Shown here: positions 9,056 through 17,560 of the stretch, in pieces
Position numbering within the stretch: the stretch's first letter is position 1
How the letters are laid out: the number at the start of each line of letters is the position of its first letter
From: a virus
Reading direction: 5' to 3' (one strand)
DNA: 64,000 nt
Virus record (IMG/VR): IMGVR_UViG_3300018044_000001
Location: 24,573-88,572 of that record
The notes under the pieces: generated by a model
Databases searched by the model: none
What the model saw: the letters and a program-made list of their open reading frames with translations, nothing else
Told to the model about the DNA's origin: nothing
Program-made: the position numbers and the translations under genes

Positions 9056-10021
9056 TTAGTACTGGGCCGAAATGCCGTTGATCGTGACGGTCTGGATCGG
9101 CGAGTAACCGCCGTTTACAGCATCCGTGGTATTCGAGACGGCAACTAGGTCAGCGCTCATGCTGATCCAGTGACGACTTTGATCGATAATCGGGTTCTCA
9201 AGTTGGCACGCGCTCATGGTGAACGTGATGCTGTAGTTCGTGAACGGATCAGTGAACTGGAACGACACCGACTGTTCATTGCGTGTCAATGCTTGGTTGA
9301 AGTACGGGTTGTTTGCCTCCACAACAAAGGAGAACTTGCCGGTCACGTCAATCGGACCAGCCCAGTTACGGTACGGACCTGCTGTTCCAAGTGTCCAGAT
9401 AGGACCAGCCGTGCGCTTGATATCCAGCTGTCCTGTTTCCACTGCCGTTACCGACGCACCACCAATGGATGCCGCGCAGTTCCATGCGGGAATAATGTGC
9501 TGTACTGTTTCGTTCGGGAAGTTCGTAATGGACGCTATGCTCGCCGAAGGATTGCCCATGAACATGAACGTCGTCTCAACAGCAGCGTCAGCCGCGAACG
9601 AGATGGACAGGTTGTCACACTGTGCCGCAACCATACGGTACGTGTTGTCAACACTGTCGTTAACGATCGTATAGGACGGTGGCTGTGAACCAGTGGACGC
9701 GCTGTTAATCAGTCCAATGGTGTGCGACCACGTACTTGCACCTGCACTGGCTACCGTGTCTGTGCTACCAAGCACTGCGCGTAGCAACTGTGGAAACACG
9801 TCCGTGTACAGGAACGTCTTGGCGCTATACTCGTCGTAACGAACACCTTGTACCTGGTCGTACTGGGCAACAGGCGACCCACGGAAGTTAGGGTCGGGAA
9901 GCCAGATTTGCTTAGGTTCAATTTTTGGTGTCGTAACTGGGGTGTATGTAGAGACGGAGGCGGCGGTACCGCGAGTAGCCTCAACCGCCCAACCCGCATA
10001 GCTGTTCGCGGTCATAAACAT
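9056..10021 (-). CDS. major tail (tube) protein
   Basis: 321 residues with the typical actinophage tail-tube opening, GWAVEATRGTAAS, followed by FLYTDVFPQLLRAVLGS and beta-rich sequence to the C terminus (SVSFQFTDPFTNYSITFTM). It forms the tube through which DNA passes. The start overlaps the TGA of the preceding gene. It sits where expected: after the head-tail connector genes and before the chaperone pair. Confidence 0.8.
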   Translation of the reverse strand: MFMTANSYAGWAVEATRGTAASVSTYTPVTTPKIEPKQIWLPDPNFRGSPVAQYDQVQGVRYDEYSAKTFLYTDVFPQLLRAVLGSTDTVASAGASTWSHTIGLINSASTGSQPPSYTIVNDSVDNTYRMVAAQCDNLSISFAADAAVETTFMFMGNPSASIASITNFPNETVQHIIPAWNCAASIGGASVTAVETGQLDIKRTAGPIWTLGTAGPYRNWAGPIDVTGKFSFVVEANNPYFNQALTRNEQSVSFQFTDPFTNYSITFTMSACQLENPIIDQSRHWISMSADLVAVSNTTDAVNGGYSPIQTVTINGISAQY

Positions 10022-10269
10022 CAGGAATCACTCCTTGTAGTGTCCGAGGCTTCTTCAGCCGCCGACTCGTCTTCTGGTTCTTGTACTACTGTCTTAACGT
10101 CGCCCACCTTTGTTTCAGGCACTTCATCTACGACCAACTCCAACAACGGATGACCGATAGGTACTGGCCAGTCAATCGTGTCGCCTTTGTTGGGAGCGAA
10201 TGTATGACCGTCCTTGACTAGCGAGATAAAGACGGTGGGAAGATCCCCGAGATATCTGTAGGTGGGCAT
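10021..10269 (-). CDS. small acidic protein of the head-tail/tail region
   Basis: 82 residues, MPTYRYLGDLPTVFIS opening followed by a compact beta segment (FAPNKGDTIDWPVPI) and a strongly acidic tail rich in E, D and S. Small proteins with this layout are common upstream of the tail tube gene in actinophages. Function unknown; coupled to the tube gene by a TGATG overlap. Confidence 0.55.
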   Translation of the reverse strand: MPTYRYLGDLPTVFISLVKDGHTFAPNKGDTIDWPVPIGHPLLELVVDEVPETKVGDVKTVVQEPEDESAAEEASDTTRSDS

Positions 10270-10282
10270 TATGCTCCTAAAA

Positions 10283-10798
10283 CTAGGTGTTCAACGTCTC
10301 GCATGCAGTCGTATGCAACACGCCTTGGTAGATCGTGACACCGCCATCAAGCGTGCGCGGGATGGTGTAATCGAACCTGATGTCAGGTCCGCCCAACTCC
10401 GTACCCTCGCCCCATTGGAAGATGTCCGACCACGGTATGTTCGGCACACGGTTGGCCTCGATGAACGTCGTCAACGCGTCGCAGAAGTGATCGAACTCAA
10501 TCTGTCCGTCCTCTGTCTGCGGCAGGTCCGACTTGAACACGACCAGCATGCCGGTGTCGTAAGTACGGAACTTGCGGCCGCTGTGCTCGCCACCGAGTGC
10601 GATACGTCTCTCCACTTGCGATGTCACAAAGAGGTAGATGCACGCACCCAGACCGAGGTTGGGATACGAGTTGCTAAACAGCTGACTCTCGTCGCTAACC
10701 TTCGGGAGCGCTCGATACACGACACCCAAGTTGGGAATGTTCGAGTTGTCCGGCTGCATGTACTCGTAAATGCCCTTGGTGACACTTGACTTGCTCAC
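10283..10798 (-). CDS. probable tail terminator protein
   Basis: 171 residues. Beta-alpha layout with GACIYLFVTSQVERRIALGG, a central MLVVFKSD strand, the helix FDHFCDALTTFIEANRV and a closing TIYQGVLHTTACE. Position just before the tail tube is right for the terminator that caps the tail at the head-proximal end. Its ATG overlaps the stop of the integrase gene by four bases, an unusual partner. Family assignment rests mainly on position and size. Confidence 0.5.
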   Translation of the reverse strand: MSKSSVTKGIYEYMQPDNSNIPNLGVVYRALPKVSDESQLFSNSYPNLGLGACIYLFVTSQVERRIALGGEHSGRKFRTYDTGMLVVFKSDLPQTEDGQIEFDHFCDALTTFIEANRVPNIPWSDIFQWGEGTELGGPDIRFDYTIPRTLDGGVTIYQGVLHTTACETLNT

Positions 10799-11634
10799 TG
10801 TGTGCCCCCAATGTGTAGACCAAAGACAACACCAGCCGCTTGTGACTGGTCAGCCGCGGCATAGATGGCGGTCGTTTGCGGACTGCTGTGTCCCATCAGT
10901 TCTTGCGTCAGTCGCAGATCGCGGCAGGCTTGGTATGTCGCTGATGCAAAGTAGTGACGTAGCGTGTGCGCGGTACTGGCAATATGTATCGAATGCAGAT
11001 ACGTATTGATGGTTCGTGACACGCTGGCAGGTGTCTCATCCCAGAGTCGTCCACTTGACGGCATTGGCAAAGCCTGTAGTGCAGCGAACACGTCGGGGTG
11101 CAACGGCACCCATCTCTCTTTCTCGCCTTTGCCGTGAATAATGTGCAGGCGGGGAGGGTTGGCGGTGTCATCCAAATCGTCACGCTCTATCAGAGCGATT
11201 TCCTGACAGCGGCATCCCGACAGCGCACCCAGTAACAACCAGCACCGCATGATCGGAGTGGCGTTAGCGAGTGCGCGTTGCAACTCTGCGATTGGCATCG
11301 GACGCGGGTGGCGTGCGTGTAGTCGTGGCTTGACAATGCCGAACGTAGGTGGCTTATTCTCTGGTTCACCTTCGCGCCATGCAGGGAACTTCAGGTGTCC
11401 GTTGTTGATCGCCCAGTTGAAGAATACGGTCAACGTTGATAGCCATGACGAGCGTGTCTTGTTGCTCATGGGCCTAGATAGCCACTGTTGCGTTGCTTCA
11501 CGAGTGGCTGTAGCGAAGCCAACCTCTCTTTGGTACTTGCGGAGCCACCGGTCGCGGACGGCTAACGTGCCTGGGAGGCAGCCGCACATACGTTCGTACT
11601 CGGTATAGGCCGCGAGAAGTTCCAGGTCTGTCAT
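10795..11634 (-). CDS. int: tyrosine recombinase (phage integrase)
   Basis: 279 residues from the ATG at 11634, which has AAGGGTG upstream; a GTG two codons earlier is possible. Residues 1-110 form a core-binding SAM-like domain (WLRKYQREVG). The catalytic set is all visible: Arg in SGCRCQEIALIE, Lys in GKGEKERWVPL, His-x-x-Arg in HTLRHYFAS, His in LMGHSSPQTT and the nucleophile Tyr in TAIYAA. It should integrate and excise the phage. Its location is odd: inside the late head-tail operon, coupled to the probable tail terminator by an ATGA overlap. No att core was recognised next to it. Confidence 0.9.
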   Translation of the reverse strand: MTDLELLAAYTEYERMCGCLPGTLAVRDRWLRKYQREVGFATATREATQQWLSRPMSNKTRSSWLSTLTVFFNWAINNGHLKFPAWREGEPENKPPTFGIVKPRLHARHPRPMPIAELQRALANATPIMRCWLLLGALSGCRCQEIALIERDDLDDTANPPRLHIIHGKGEKERWVPLHPDVFAALQALPMPSSGRLWDETPASVSRTINTYLHSIHIASTAHTLRHYFASATYQACRDLRLTQELMGHSSPQTTAIYAAADQSQAAGVVFGLHIGGTQ

Positions 11635-11668
11635 TGTCACCCTTGTTTCTGTAGTGACGAGGTGTTGT

Positions 11669-12592
11669 CTAGTAGCCCACGTACGTTTGTTTGAAGGTCT
11701 GGAGGATGTCCTTCGCTTCCGCCCAGTCGCTACCCGCGTTTTGTGAGAACCCAGTTTGCTGTTTAGTCACAGCACCCATGTCGGCTACAACGAGTGCTCC
11801 AGATCCGCGCTGCTTGATGAATGCAGTCGTCACAAGAATGGCGGCTTGCTTGACAGCGGGCGGCAGGTTGGACACCATGACGCCTGACGCGTGTGCGTAT
11901 TGCGTAGTCCCCACAAGCGGCACCGGTGTCGTGTGCGGCACATACGATGACGCTACTTGCACTTGTTCGTCGTTGGGCAGATCGTAGAGTGTGAGCGTGA
12001 TGCCGGGGTAGATACCTTCAGTGCTGATCGGTGCAATGGACGCTGCACCAGCAGCGACAGATGCCGACAGAGTAGATGTCGGCCATCCGTTGACATATTG
12101 AAATTGGCAGGTGTACTCGACGCCGCGCACGATGCCAGCAGGTGCACCTAATCCCCACCCGACAACACCAGACAGAGATACCTCAAACTGTTGAGGGTAA
12201 ATGACAATGTTGCCTGCAGGTGTGATGGATGCGGTGTTATTGTTAGCCAACCCTGCGGGTAGCGTAGAGTACTCGAATGATTGTACCTCAACCACTGGCC
12301 AATACTTACAGCGCACGAGCAGCGTGTTGCGGTACGATCCCCAGATGCGGGCATTCTCGATATTGCTTGTTGCGCAAAGTGTCCCTGCGACACCCATGCA
12401 GTGTTGGTCAATCCAAGACGATGCACGACCAATGGTTTCCACAAGTGACTCTAGATTGGCCTGTGCGCTGCCACCAGGGATGAGGTTCGAGCAGTCCATC
12501 GCAGTAGGTGAGCTTTGATATTCTTGGGCGCTCAGATAATTGGTTCTCTGAAAAAGTATCTGCTCCCATGGTGCGTAGGCGCTAGTCGTCAT
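11669..12592 (-). CDS. head-tail connector / neck protein
   Basis: 307 residues. The N-terminal region (LESLVETIGRASSWIDQHCMG, RCKYWPVVEVQSFEYSTL) has the helical plus beta-loop layout of gp6/adaptor-type connectors, and the C terminus has the helix PPAVKQAAILVTTAFIKQR expected for that fold, with an inserted beta domain in the middle. It lies between a fibre-like block and the integrase. Assignment is by layout, not by a diagnostic motif. Confidence 0.5.
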   Translation of the reverse strand: MTTSAYAPWEQILFQRTNYLSAQEYQSSPTAMDCSNLIPGGSAQANLESLVETIGRASSWIDQHCMGVAGTLCATSNIENARIWGSYRNTLLVRCKYWPVVEVQSFEYSTLPAGLANNNTASITPAGNIVIYPQQFEVSLSGVVGWGLGAPAGIVRGVEYTCQFQYVNGWPTSTLSASVAAGAASIAPISTEGIYPGITLTLYDLPNDEQVQVASSYVPHTTPVPLVGTTQYAHASGVMVSNLPPAVKQAAILVTTAFIKQRGSGALVVADMGAVTKQQTGFSQNAGSDWAEAKDILQTFKQTYVGY

Positions 12593-12611
12593 AGTTCAGT
12601 TCGCCGTCCCA

Positions 12612-12938
12612 TCAAGTTACTACGAGTGGTCCCGACCAAAGGACCGGCCGTTCCGGGGCATCTGTGATCCGGACCCAGACTTGATAACTACCCACGGTCA
12701 GTGTTATTTGTCCTGCATCTGGACCAACCAACAGGCGACAGGTGTAAGGCGTACCAGCATCCCACGTACCCTGTGTCCAGACTGTTTCGGGTGTAGGTGG
12801 AGCATCGCCCGCTTGTGGCGTGGTACCAAAAGGACCAATGAATGCAAACTCCACCTTGTCACTCGTCGGGTCGATCCCCTCCGTGTTGTACACTGGCACC
12901 TGTACATAGATCGTGCTTTGTGACGAGATTGCTAGCAT
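12612..12938 (-). CDS. small beta-sandwich head-completion or decoration protein
   Basis: 108 residues, entirely beta-like: IYVQVPVYNTEGIDPTSDK, KVEFAFIGPFG, TCRLLVGPDAGQITLTVGSY, QVWVRITDAPERP. This is an Ig-like pattern with paired strands. The gene sits just before the connector. No known enzyme motif. Confidence 0.5.
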   Translation of the reverse strand: MLAISSQSTIYVQVPVYNTEGIDPTSDKVEFAFIGPFGTTPQAGDAPPTPETVWTQGTWDAGTPYTCRLLVGPDAGQITLTVGSYQVWVRITDAPERPVLWSGPLVVT

Positions 12939-12956
12939 GCGTACCCTTTCAAAGCA

Positions 12957-13136
12957 TCAACCTAATGGTTCTGTTGCTGACCATGTAGTTACACCGTGAT
13001 ATGCCGCCCATGTCATCGCGGGTTCGCCAACAGTGAAGTTGACGACGCGTGGGACAGGTGTCGCGCTCGGCAGCGGTGCCCCTGGCACCAGCAGGCCAGC
13101 AGTCGGTGATCCTGGAACGCCAGAGAAGCTAGTCAT
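12957..13136 (-). CDS. 59-residue virion-associated peptide with a GEPAMTW motif
   Basis: Short frame, MTSFSGVPGSPTAGLL to TTWSATEPLG. Its ATG lies eight bases inside the end of the upstream gene. The C-terminal half (VGEPAMTWAAYHGVTTW) resembles the C terminus of the 1006-residue repeat protein (VAGEPSKTWTG, KAGEPGVPWNAYHP), so both may share a small fold that holds aromatic side chains. That similarity is seen directly; its meaning is inference. Confidence 0.55.
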   Translation of the reverse strand: MTSFSGVPGSPTAGLLVPGAPLPSATPVPRVVNFTVGEPAMTWAAYHGVTTWSATEPLG

Positions 13137-13932
13137 TCCAGCCGCAGGATTCCCAGAGTGTCACCACGTAGACCAGACCGGCCGCGCTGGTCAGGGAGCC
13201 GGTGGACGAGTCATATGTCAGATCGGTGCCCGATGCGAACTCCGTGGTCAAGCCTGTGGTGGTGAGAGGAGAGTTGGGGACATCACCAGAGACAACAGCC
13301 GTTGTGACGCCGTGGAATACATTGGCCCCGGTCAGATCGGACGCGTAAACATCCAGGGTTTGTTCGATGCCGAGCGTGCTGGGTGGCAAACCATCTATAG
13401 CACACCCTGTGGCGGGGACGACAAACAGGTCTCCGCCGACGCCCGGAGAGCACAAACCCGTGATGACGGCATCAGTCCCTGATGGGGGAACAAGTGTTGT
13501 CGGATCCCAAAGCTCCGTGTCGGTGACGGTGAAGCCGAAGGAAGATGCGCCGTGGCCTATCGTCGCGTACAAGGTGACCTGTGTAACCGTCGAGGGTTCG
13601 GCGCCGCCCCCGAGCGACAACAGGAACGCCGCGCTCGCCACAGGTGTGATCGTCGCTCCTATGTCGAAGTCAAAAGCTTCTTGCGTGCCATTATTTGTCG
13701 GCTCGACGGCACGATCCATGTTCAGCGTAGACGTACCGAACCCGCCATTGACCAACACGATCTCGTAGTTGTTACCATCGGTCAAGACACCACGGAAGTT
13801 CGCGGTTACGCTTGCTCCATTGCTATCCCCTGGCCAACCTGTAGTTGTGCTTGTACGTGTGAACGACGTGTCAACACTAGAAACAGACGCAGCCAGCACG
13901 GCAGGAGCTTGATTAACGAGAGTCTCTGTCAC
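13129..13932 (-). CDS. beta-rich virion structural protein
   Basis: 267 residues of serine/threonine-rich strand sequence without helices, for example STTTGWPGDSNGASVTANF and GNNYEIVLVNGGFGTSTL; the end is VVTLWESCGWND. It lies between the repeat fibre and the small GEPAMTW peptide and overlaps both. A fibre, decoration or neck-appendage role is likely from composition and position. Confidence 0.5.
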   Translation of the reverse strand: MTETLVNQAPAVLAASVSSVDTSFTRTSTTTGWPGDSNGASVTANFRGVLTDGNNYEIVLVNGGFGTSTLNMDRAVEPTNNGTQEAFDFDIGATITPVASAAFLLSLGGGAEPSTVTQVTLYATIGHGASSFGFTVTDTELWDPTTLVPPSGTDAVITGLCSPGVGGDLFVVPATGCAIDGLPPSTLGIEQTLDVYASDLTGANVFHGVTTAVVSGDVPNSPLTTTGLTTEFASGTDLTYDSSTGSLTSAAGLVYVVTLWESCGWND

Positions 13933-16900
13933 GAATCACTCCTCGGGGTGTTACCCGTCCATGTTTTGCTTGGTTCGCCTGCGACCCAGATCACAATGGG
14001 ATGCTTGGCCAGCCACTCGTTGATCTCAGGCAATGACGCATTCCACGGCACGACAGGATGGTAGGCATTCCACGGGACGCCAGGTTCGCCAGCCTTGAAT
14101 ATCGGGACGACAGTACCTGATACCCATGCCTCGTATGCCGCGATGAGCACAGAAGCAGTACCCGCGTCAACGGCAACATCCGCTGCTGCCTGTAGTGCCG
14201 CGGCGACGACCTGAGCAAGTCCAGGGTTGACGTTTATGCCAGATGTCGCACCGTAGGCACTGACGGCAGTGTCAGCAACGCCAGCAGAGATGGCTGCGTG
14301 TGCTGTGGCGTTACCTGCCGATGCGATGACGTTCGCAAGGATCGCACGCGCAGACAACGCGGGCGTTGGTGCGTTGGCCATTACGCCAACATTGGCCGCG
14401 CCTGTCATGAGTCCCATGCCGGGCTTCTGCGCTGTAACTGTCACAGACGCCAGACCAGACGATACCGACGCAGCACTAGTGACGTTGAAGCCGACAATCA
14501 CAACCGTAGCGGCACTAGGTGTAACACCTATTTGTGCTTGTGGTGGGTATGCGACTACGGCGACACTTGCTACACCCGCGTGTGCGAAGTACGCTGCCGT
14601 GCCTGTAGCGTTGTACGCGGTGACGACAACAGCGGCGCTGGTCGGTAGTGCGGTAACCCCAAATGTTGGAGCGTACGCAGCGGCTGCGATATTTGCCAGA
14701 CCAGCAAAGGTAGTCAGCGAGGCACGTGGGTTGTACGCGGTGGCGGTAACAGCAGCAACGCCAGGATAGACCGTTACGCCAGAAGTGATGATGGACGCTG
14801 TAGCGCTGTATGCGTCAACGATGACATCAGCGACGCCAGGTAGCGGGCTGACAGAGATGATCGGTACGTAGTATGTGAACGGTGCGCCGAGGTTTAACAG
14901 CGACGAGGTGGGTGCACCAGGAATACCAGTGAAACCGCCACTTTGTGCTCCTGAACGAGTGACGACCTTGACGTTGGCGACACCTGCGTTGACCGCGGTA
15001 ACGACAACAGCATCGTTGGCCGTGGCAACAACGTTGGCAAGACCAGCGTTGACAGCCCACGATGTTACGGTGTCGTATGCAATGACACTGGTATTGGCAA
15101 GACCTGCGTTGATCGCTATGCCTGGAGTGGCGTTGTACGTGGCAACAGCGACATTAGCGGCACTAGGTGTCGCACCTACCGCAATCACGGCGTCGTAGGC
15201 CGCTACAGCAACGTTCGGTGTCCCTGTACCGAGGGCAATGCCGGGTTGATATGCGCTGGCAGTGACGTTGGCCAGTCCAGCGTTGACAACAATGGCCGGT
15301 GTGGGATTGTAGGCAGCGACAGCAACGGTAGCAGCACCGGGAGTGGCAGCAAGAGCGGCCGTGGCGTTGTTGGCAGCGATGGCAACGGTAGCGACACCAG
15401 GTGTCGTGCTAACAGTTGCAACAGAGTTGTACGCGGCGGCAGTTACGGCTGCAGCACCAGCACCTACACCAATGCCAGGATCGTAGGATGCACAAGTAAC
15501 AGATGCTAGACCCGCGTTGACAACTACAGATGGCGTCGGATTGTACGCAGCGACAGCAGCAATAGCTTCGCCTGCGAGTACAGCAATCGTGGGTGTTGGA
15601 CCGTAGGCGGCGGCAGCAACATTAGCGACACCTGCGTCAACAGTGACCGCAAGTGCTGGGTTGTACGCAGCGACAGCAGCCGCCGCAGTACCAGCAAGGG
15701 CAGCAATGGCGGCCGTGGCATCGTTTGCTGCGACGGTGACGGTAGCGACACCGGTAGTAGCGGTAACGGCAGCAACAGGGTTGTACGCGGCTACAGCGGT
15801 GTCTGGTGTGGTTGTACCGAGAGCGATGCCTGGACCGTACGCAGCGGCAGTAGCAGCGGCAGTACCAGTGCCTAGACCAATGCCGGGTTGATACGCACCT
15901 GCGGTGACTGCACTTAGACCAACTGCAGTGGATACAGCGGCAGTAGGACCGTAGGCAGCGATGGCAACAGGAGCACCGGTTGGATCAGTTACTTGAACGC
16001 TAGTGGTAGCGGTGTAAGCGGCAACGGTGACAGCCGCGCCAGTAGGGTCAACTGCTTGGACAGCAGCAACCGGGTTGTAACCAGCGACGGTGACGGCGGA
16101 GACGGACGCGTTGACACTTGCGGAGGTGGTAGATGGCTGGATCGCCGCAGGGTACATGACCGTTCCTGCGCAGCTCCAGTAGCCGAACTTGGCAGTCCCC
16201 GCTACCTTGCCGAGGGTGCGGGTGAAAGCAACGTAGCCGTTGCGGAGCCAGTAGCCGAAGCCGTTGGTGCCGCCACCGACTGAGGGTTGAGTGCCGCTTG
16301 ACGTGTAGGTGATCTGGACCTGACCGGCGTAGCCTCCGCCGCCCGCCGCGATCTTGCCGTTGCCTCCGCCGCCGCCGCCCGGACCAGAAGCCGGGGCGTT
16401 CCCAGGGTTGCTATTGCCGCTTCCACCATTACCGCCAGGACCGCCCCCTGTAACGGCTGACGCGCCCGTTACTGATGTCGCTGTGTTCCCGGTGGAACTC
16501 GAACCGCCCGAACCGCCGCCCCCACCACCAGGATTTCCTGTGGTGACCACATAACCGTCACCGCCGTTGTAGTGGGTCGTGTTGCTACTGCCGCTTCCGC
16601 CGCCGCCGCCTGCCGAGTCAGTGCCGCCAGATCCATAGTGTGCGGTCACCGTGACAGAGTTGCCAGCGAAAGTGCTATTGCCGCCGTGGTTGCTAAGGTC
16701 GGAGCCAGCCGCAGTTGCAGCCCCAGCGGCCCCAACGACATAGCTGTAGTTGCCCCCAGTCGTAACGGCCAGCGAGGGTTCGGCGGCGTATTCGCCGCCG
16801 CCACCGCCGCTACCACCGCTGGCGCTGTTACTGACCCCGCTACCACCTCCGCCCCAACACTCGACCAGCGCCGAAGTAACACCAGAAGGGCAGAGCCAGC

Positions 16901-16949
16901 CAGTGCCACCCGAGTAGGAACCGGGATTGGTGTAGGTGACGGTGGTCAT
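13929..16949 (-). CDS. large repetitive fibre-like protein with glycine-rich head
   Basis: 1006 residues. The first 210 residues form a glycine-rich domain (ECWGGGGSG, GGGGGSGG) of the kind found at tips of phage fibres. Residues about 250-900 hold some two dozen degenerate repeats of about 20-24 residues with core VAVAAYNPxxAV followed by GLANV or GTAAA. The C terminus (KAGEPGVPWNAYHPVVPW) is aromatic and probably surface-binding. The repeats are also seen at DNA level as alternating alanine-valine codons. It should form an extended fibre or brush on the virion. Confidence 0.6.
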   Translation of the reverse strand: MTTVTYTNPGSYSGGTGWLCPSGVTSALVECWGGGGSGVSNSASGGSGGGGGEYAAEPSLAVTTGGNYSYVVGAAGAATAAGSDLSNHGGNSTFAGNSVTVTAHYGSGGTDSAGGGGGSGSSNTTHYNGGDGYVVTTGNPGGGGGGSGGSSSTGNTATSVTGASAVTGGGPGGNGGSGNSNPGNAPASGPGGGGGGNGKIAAGGGGYAGQVQITYTSSGTQPSVGGGTNGFGYWLRNGYVAFTRTLGKVAGTAKFGYWSCAGTVMYPAAIQPSTTSASVNASVSAVTVAGYNPVAAVQAVDPTGAAVTVAAYTATTSVQVTDPTGAPVAIAAYGPTAAVSTAVGLSAVTAGAYQPGIGLGTGTAAATAAAYGPGIALGTTTPDTAVAAYNPVAAVTATTGVATVTVAANDATAAIAALAGTAAAAVAAYNPALAVTVDAGVANVAAAAYGPTPTIAVLAGEAIAAVAAYNPTPSVVVNAGLASVTCASYDPGIGVGAGAAAVTAAAYNSVATVSTTPGVATVAIAANNATAALAATPGAATVAVAAYNPTPAIVVNAGLANVTASAYQPGIALGTGTPNVAVAAYDAVIAVGATPSAANVAVATYNATPGIAINAGLANTSVIAYDTVTSWAVNAGLANVVATANDAVVVTAVNAGVANVKVVTRSGAQSGGFTGIPGAPTSSLLNLGAPFTYYVPIISVSPLPGVADVIVDAYSATASIITSGVTVYPGVAAVTATAYNPRASLTTFAGLANIAAAAYAPTFGVTALPTSAAVVVTAYNATGTAAYFAHAGVASVAVVAYPPQAQIGVTPSAATVVIVGFNVTSAASVSSGLASVTVTAQKPGMGLMTGAANVGVMANAPTPALSARAILANVIASAGNATAHAAISAGVADTAVSAYGATSGINVNPGLAQVVAAALQAAADVAVDAGTASVLIAAYEAWVSGTVVPIFKAGEPGVPWNAYHPVVPWNASLPEINEWLAKHPIVIWVAGEPSKTWTGNTPRSDS

Positions 16950-17293
16950 CCAAGCACCACCCTCGCCGACTCAGTGGCAACGTACCAGTTCCAAGGATTA
17001 CCGAGACGCTCGATCTGTCTCGGTGCCCAACTTTCGCTTTTCTTGCGAGCGTCTGAACTACGCCAAGGTTGGCATTTCTCCGGCTCAAGAACTACGAAAC
17101 GCCACGCCGCCCGATAGCGGTCGGTCCCGACCCCCGAGCATCTGGAAAGCAAACCGGTTCTCAGCGGGTCGGGATGAGGTCCGGACCTAAACCACGCCAG
17201 AGTGCCGAGGCCGCGAAGAAAACGGGGCTCAACGACTCCACTCGCTTCGATACCCGGTCGCCCGTGGTTGCACGTCCAGTGGTAGAGCTTCAT
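16946..17293 (-). CDS. small RNA-phosphotransferase/ADP-ribosyltransferase-like protein
   Basis: 115 residues. It opens with LYHWTCNHGRPGIEASG, a His-containing motif typical of a small phage family with resemblance to KptA/ART folds (histidine near the start, then a strand and a loop). Later TDRYRAAWRFVV provides a second strand. The gene lies between two fibre genes with four-base overlaps on both sides, an unexpected place for an enzyme. The fold assignment rests on the first motif only. Confidence 0.4.
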   Translation of the reverse strand: MKLYHWTCNHGRPGIEASGVVEPRFLRGLGTLAWFRSGPHPDPLRTGLLSRCSGVGTDRYRAAWRFVVLEPEKCQPWRSSDARKKSESWAPRQIERLGNPWNWYVATESARVVLG

Positions 17294-17559
17294 AGCATCC
17301 CGTGTTCGACAAAGATGCGACAGAGCTTCTTGAGGCCCCGGGGATCGGGGCCACCGAGGACGAGGTTCGGGTCACGGCGGTCGCCGCTGAAACCCTTGAC
17401 TGCGTGGTTGGCGATCGTCCAACGGACAACCCGCAACCAGTCGTCGGTGGCACGCAGGTCGGGGAAGATGTGGTCCTCGATCCAGCCATCGCCGTAGTCC
17501 ACCACGAGGTACAGATAGCCCTCGCTCGTCGTGTCCGCCGCAACGACCTTGTAGGCCAT
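17290..17559 (-). CDS. small protein of unknown function between fibre genes
   Basis: 89 residues from the ATG at 17559 (MAYKVVAADTTSEGYLYL); a longer upstream frame runs into the spike gene and was not used. Contains VVDYGDGWIEDHIFPD and ends GLKKLCRIFVEHGML. Overlaps the next gene by ATGA. Not recognised. Confidence 0.5.
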   Translation of the reverse strand: MAYKVVAADTTSEGYLYLVVDYGDGWIEDHIFPDLRATDDWLRVVRWTIANHAVKGFSGDRRDPNLVLGGPDPRGLKKLCRIFVEHGML

Positions 17560-17560
17560 C

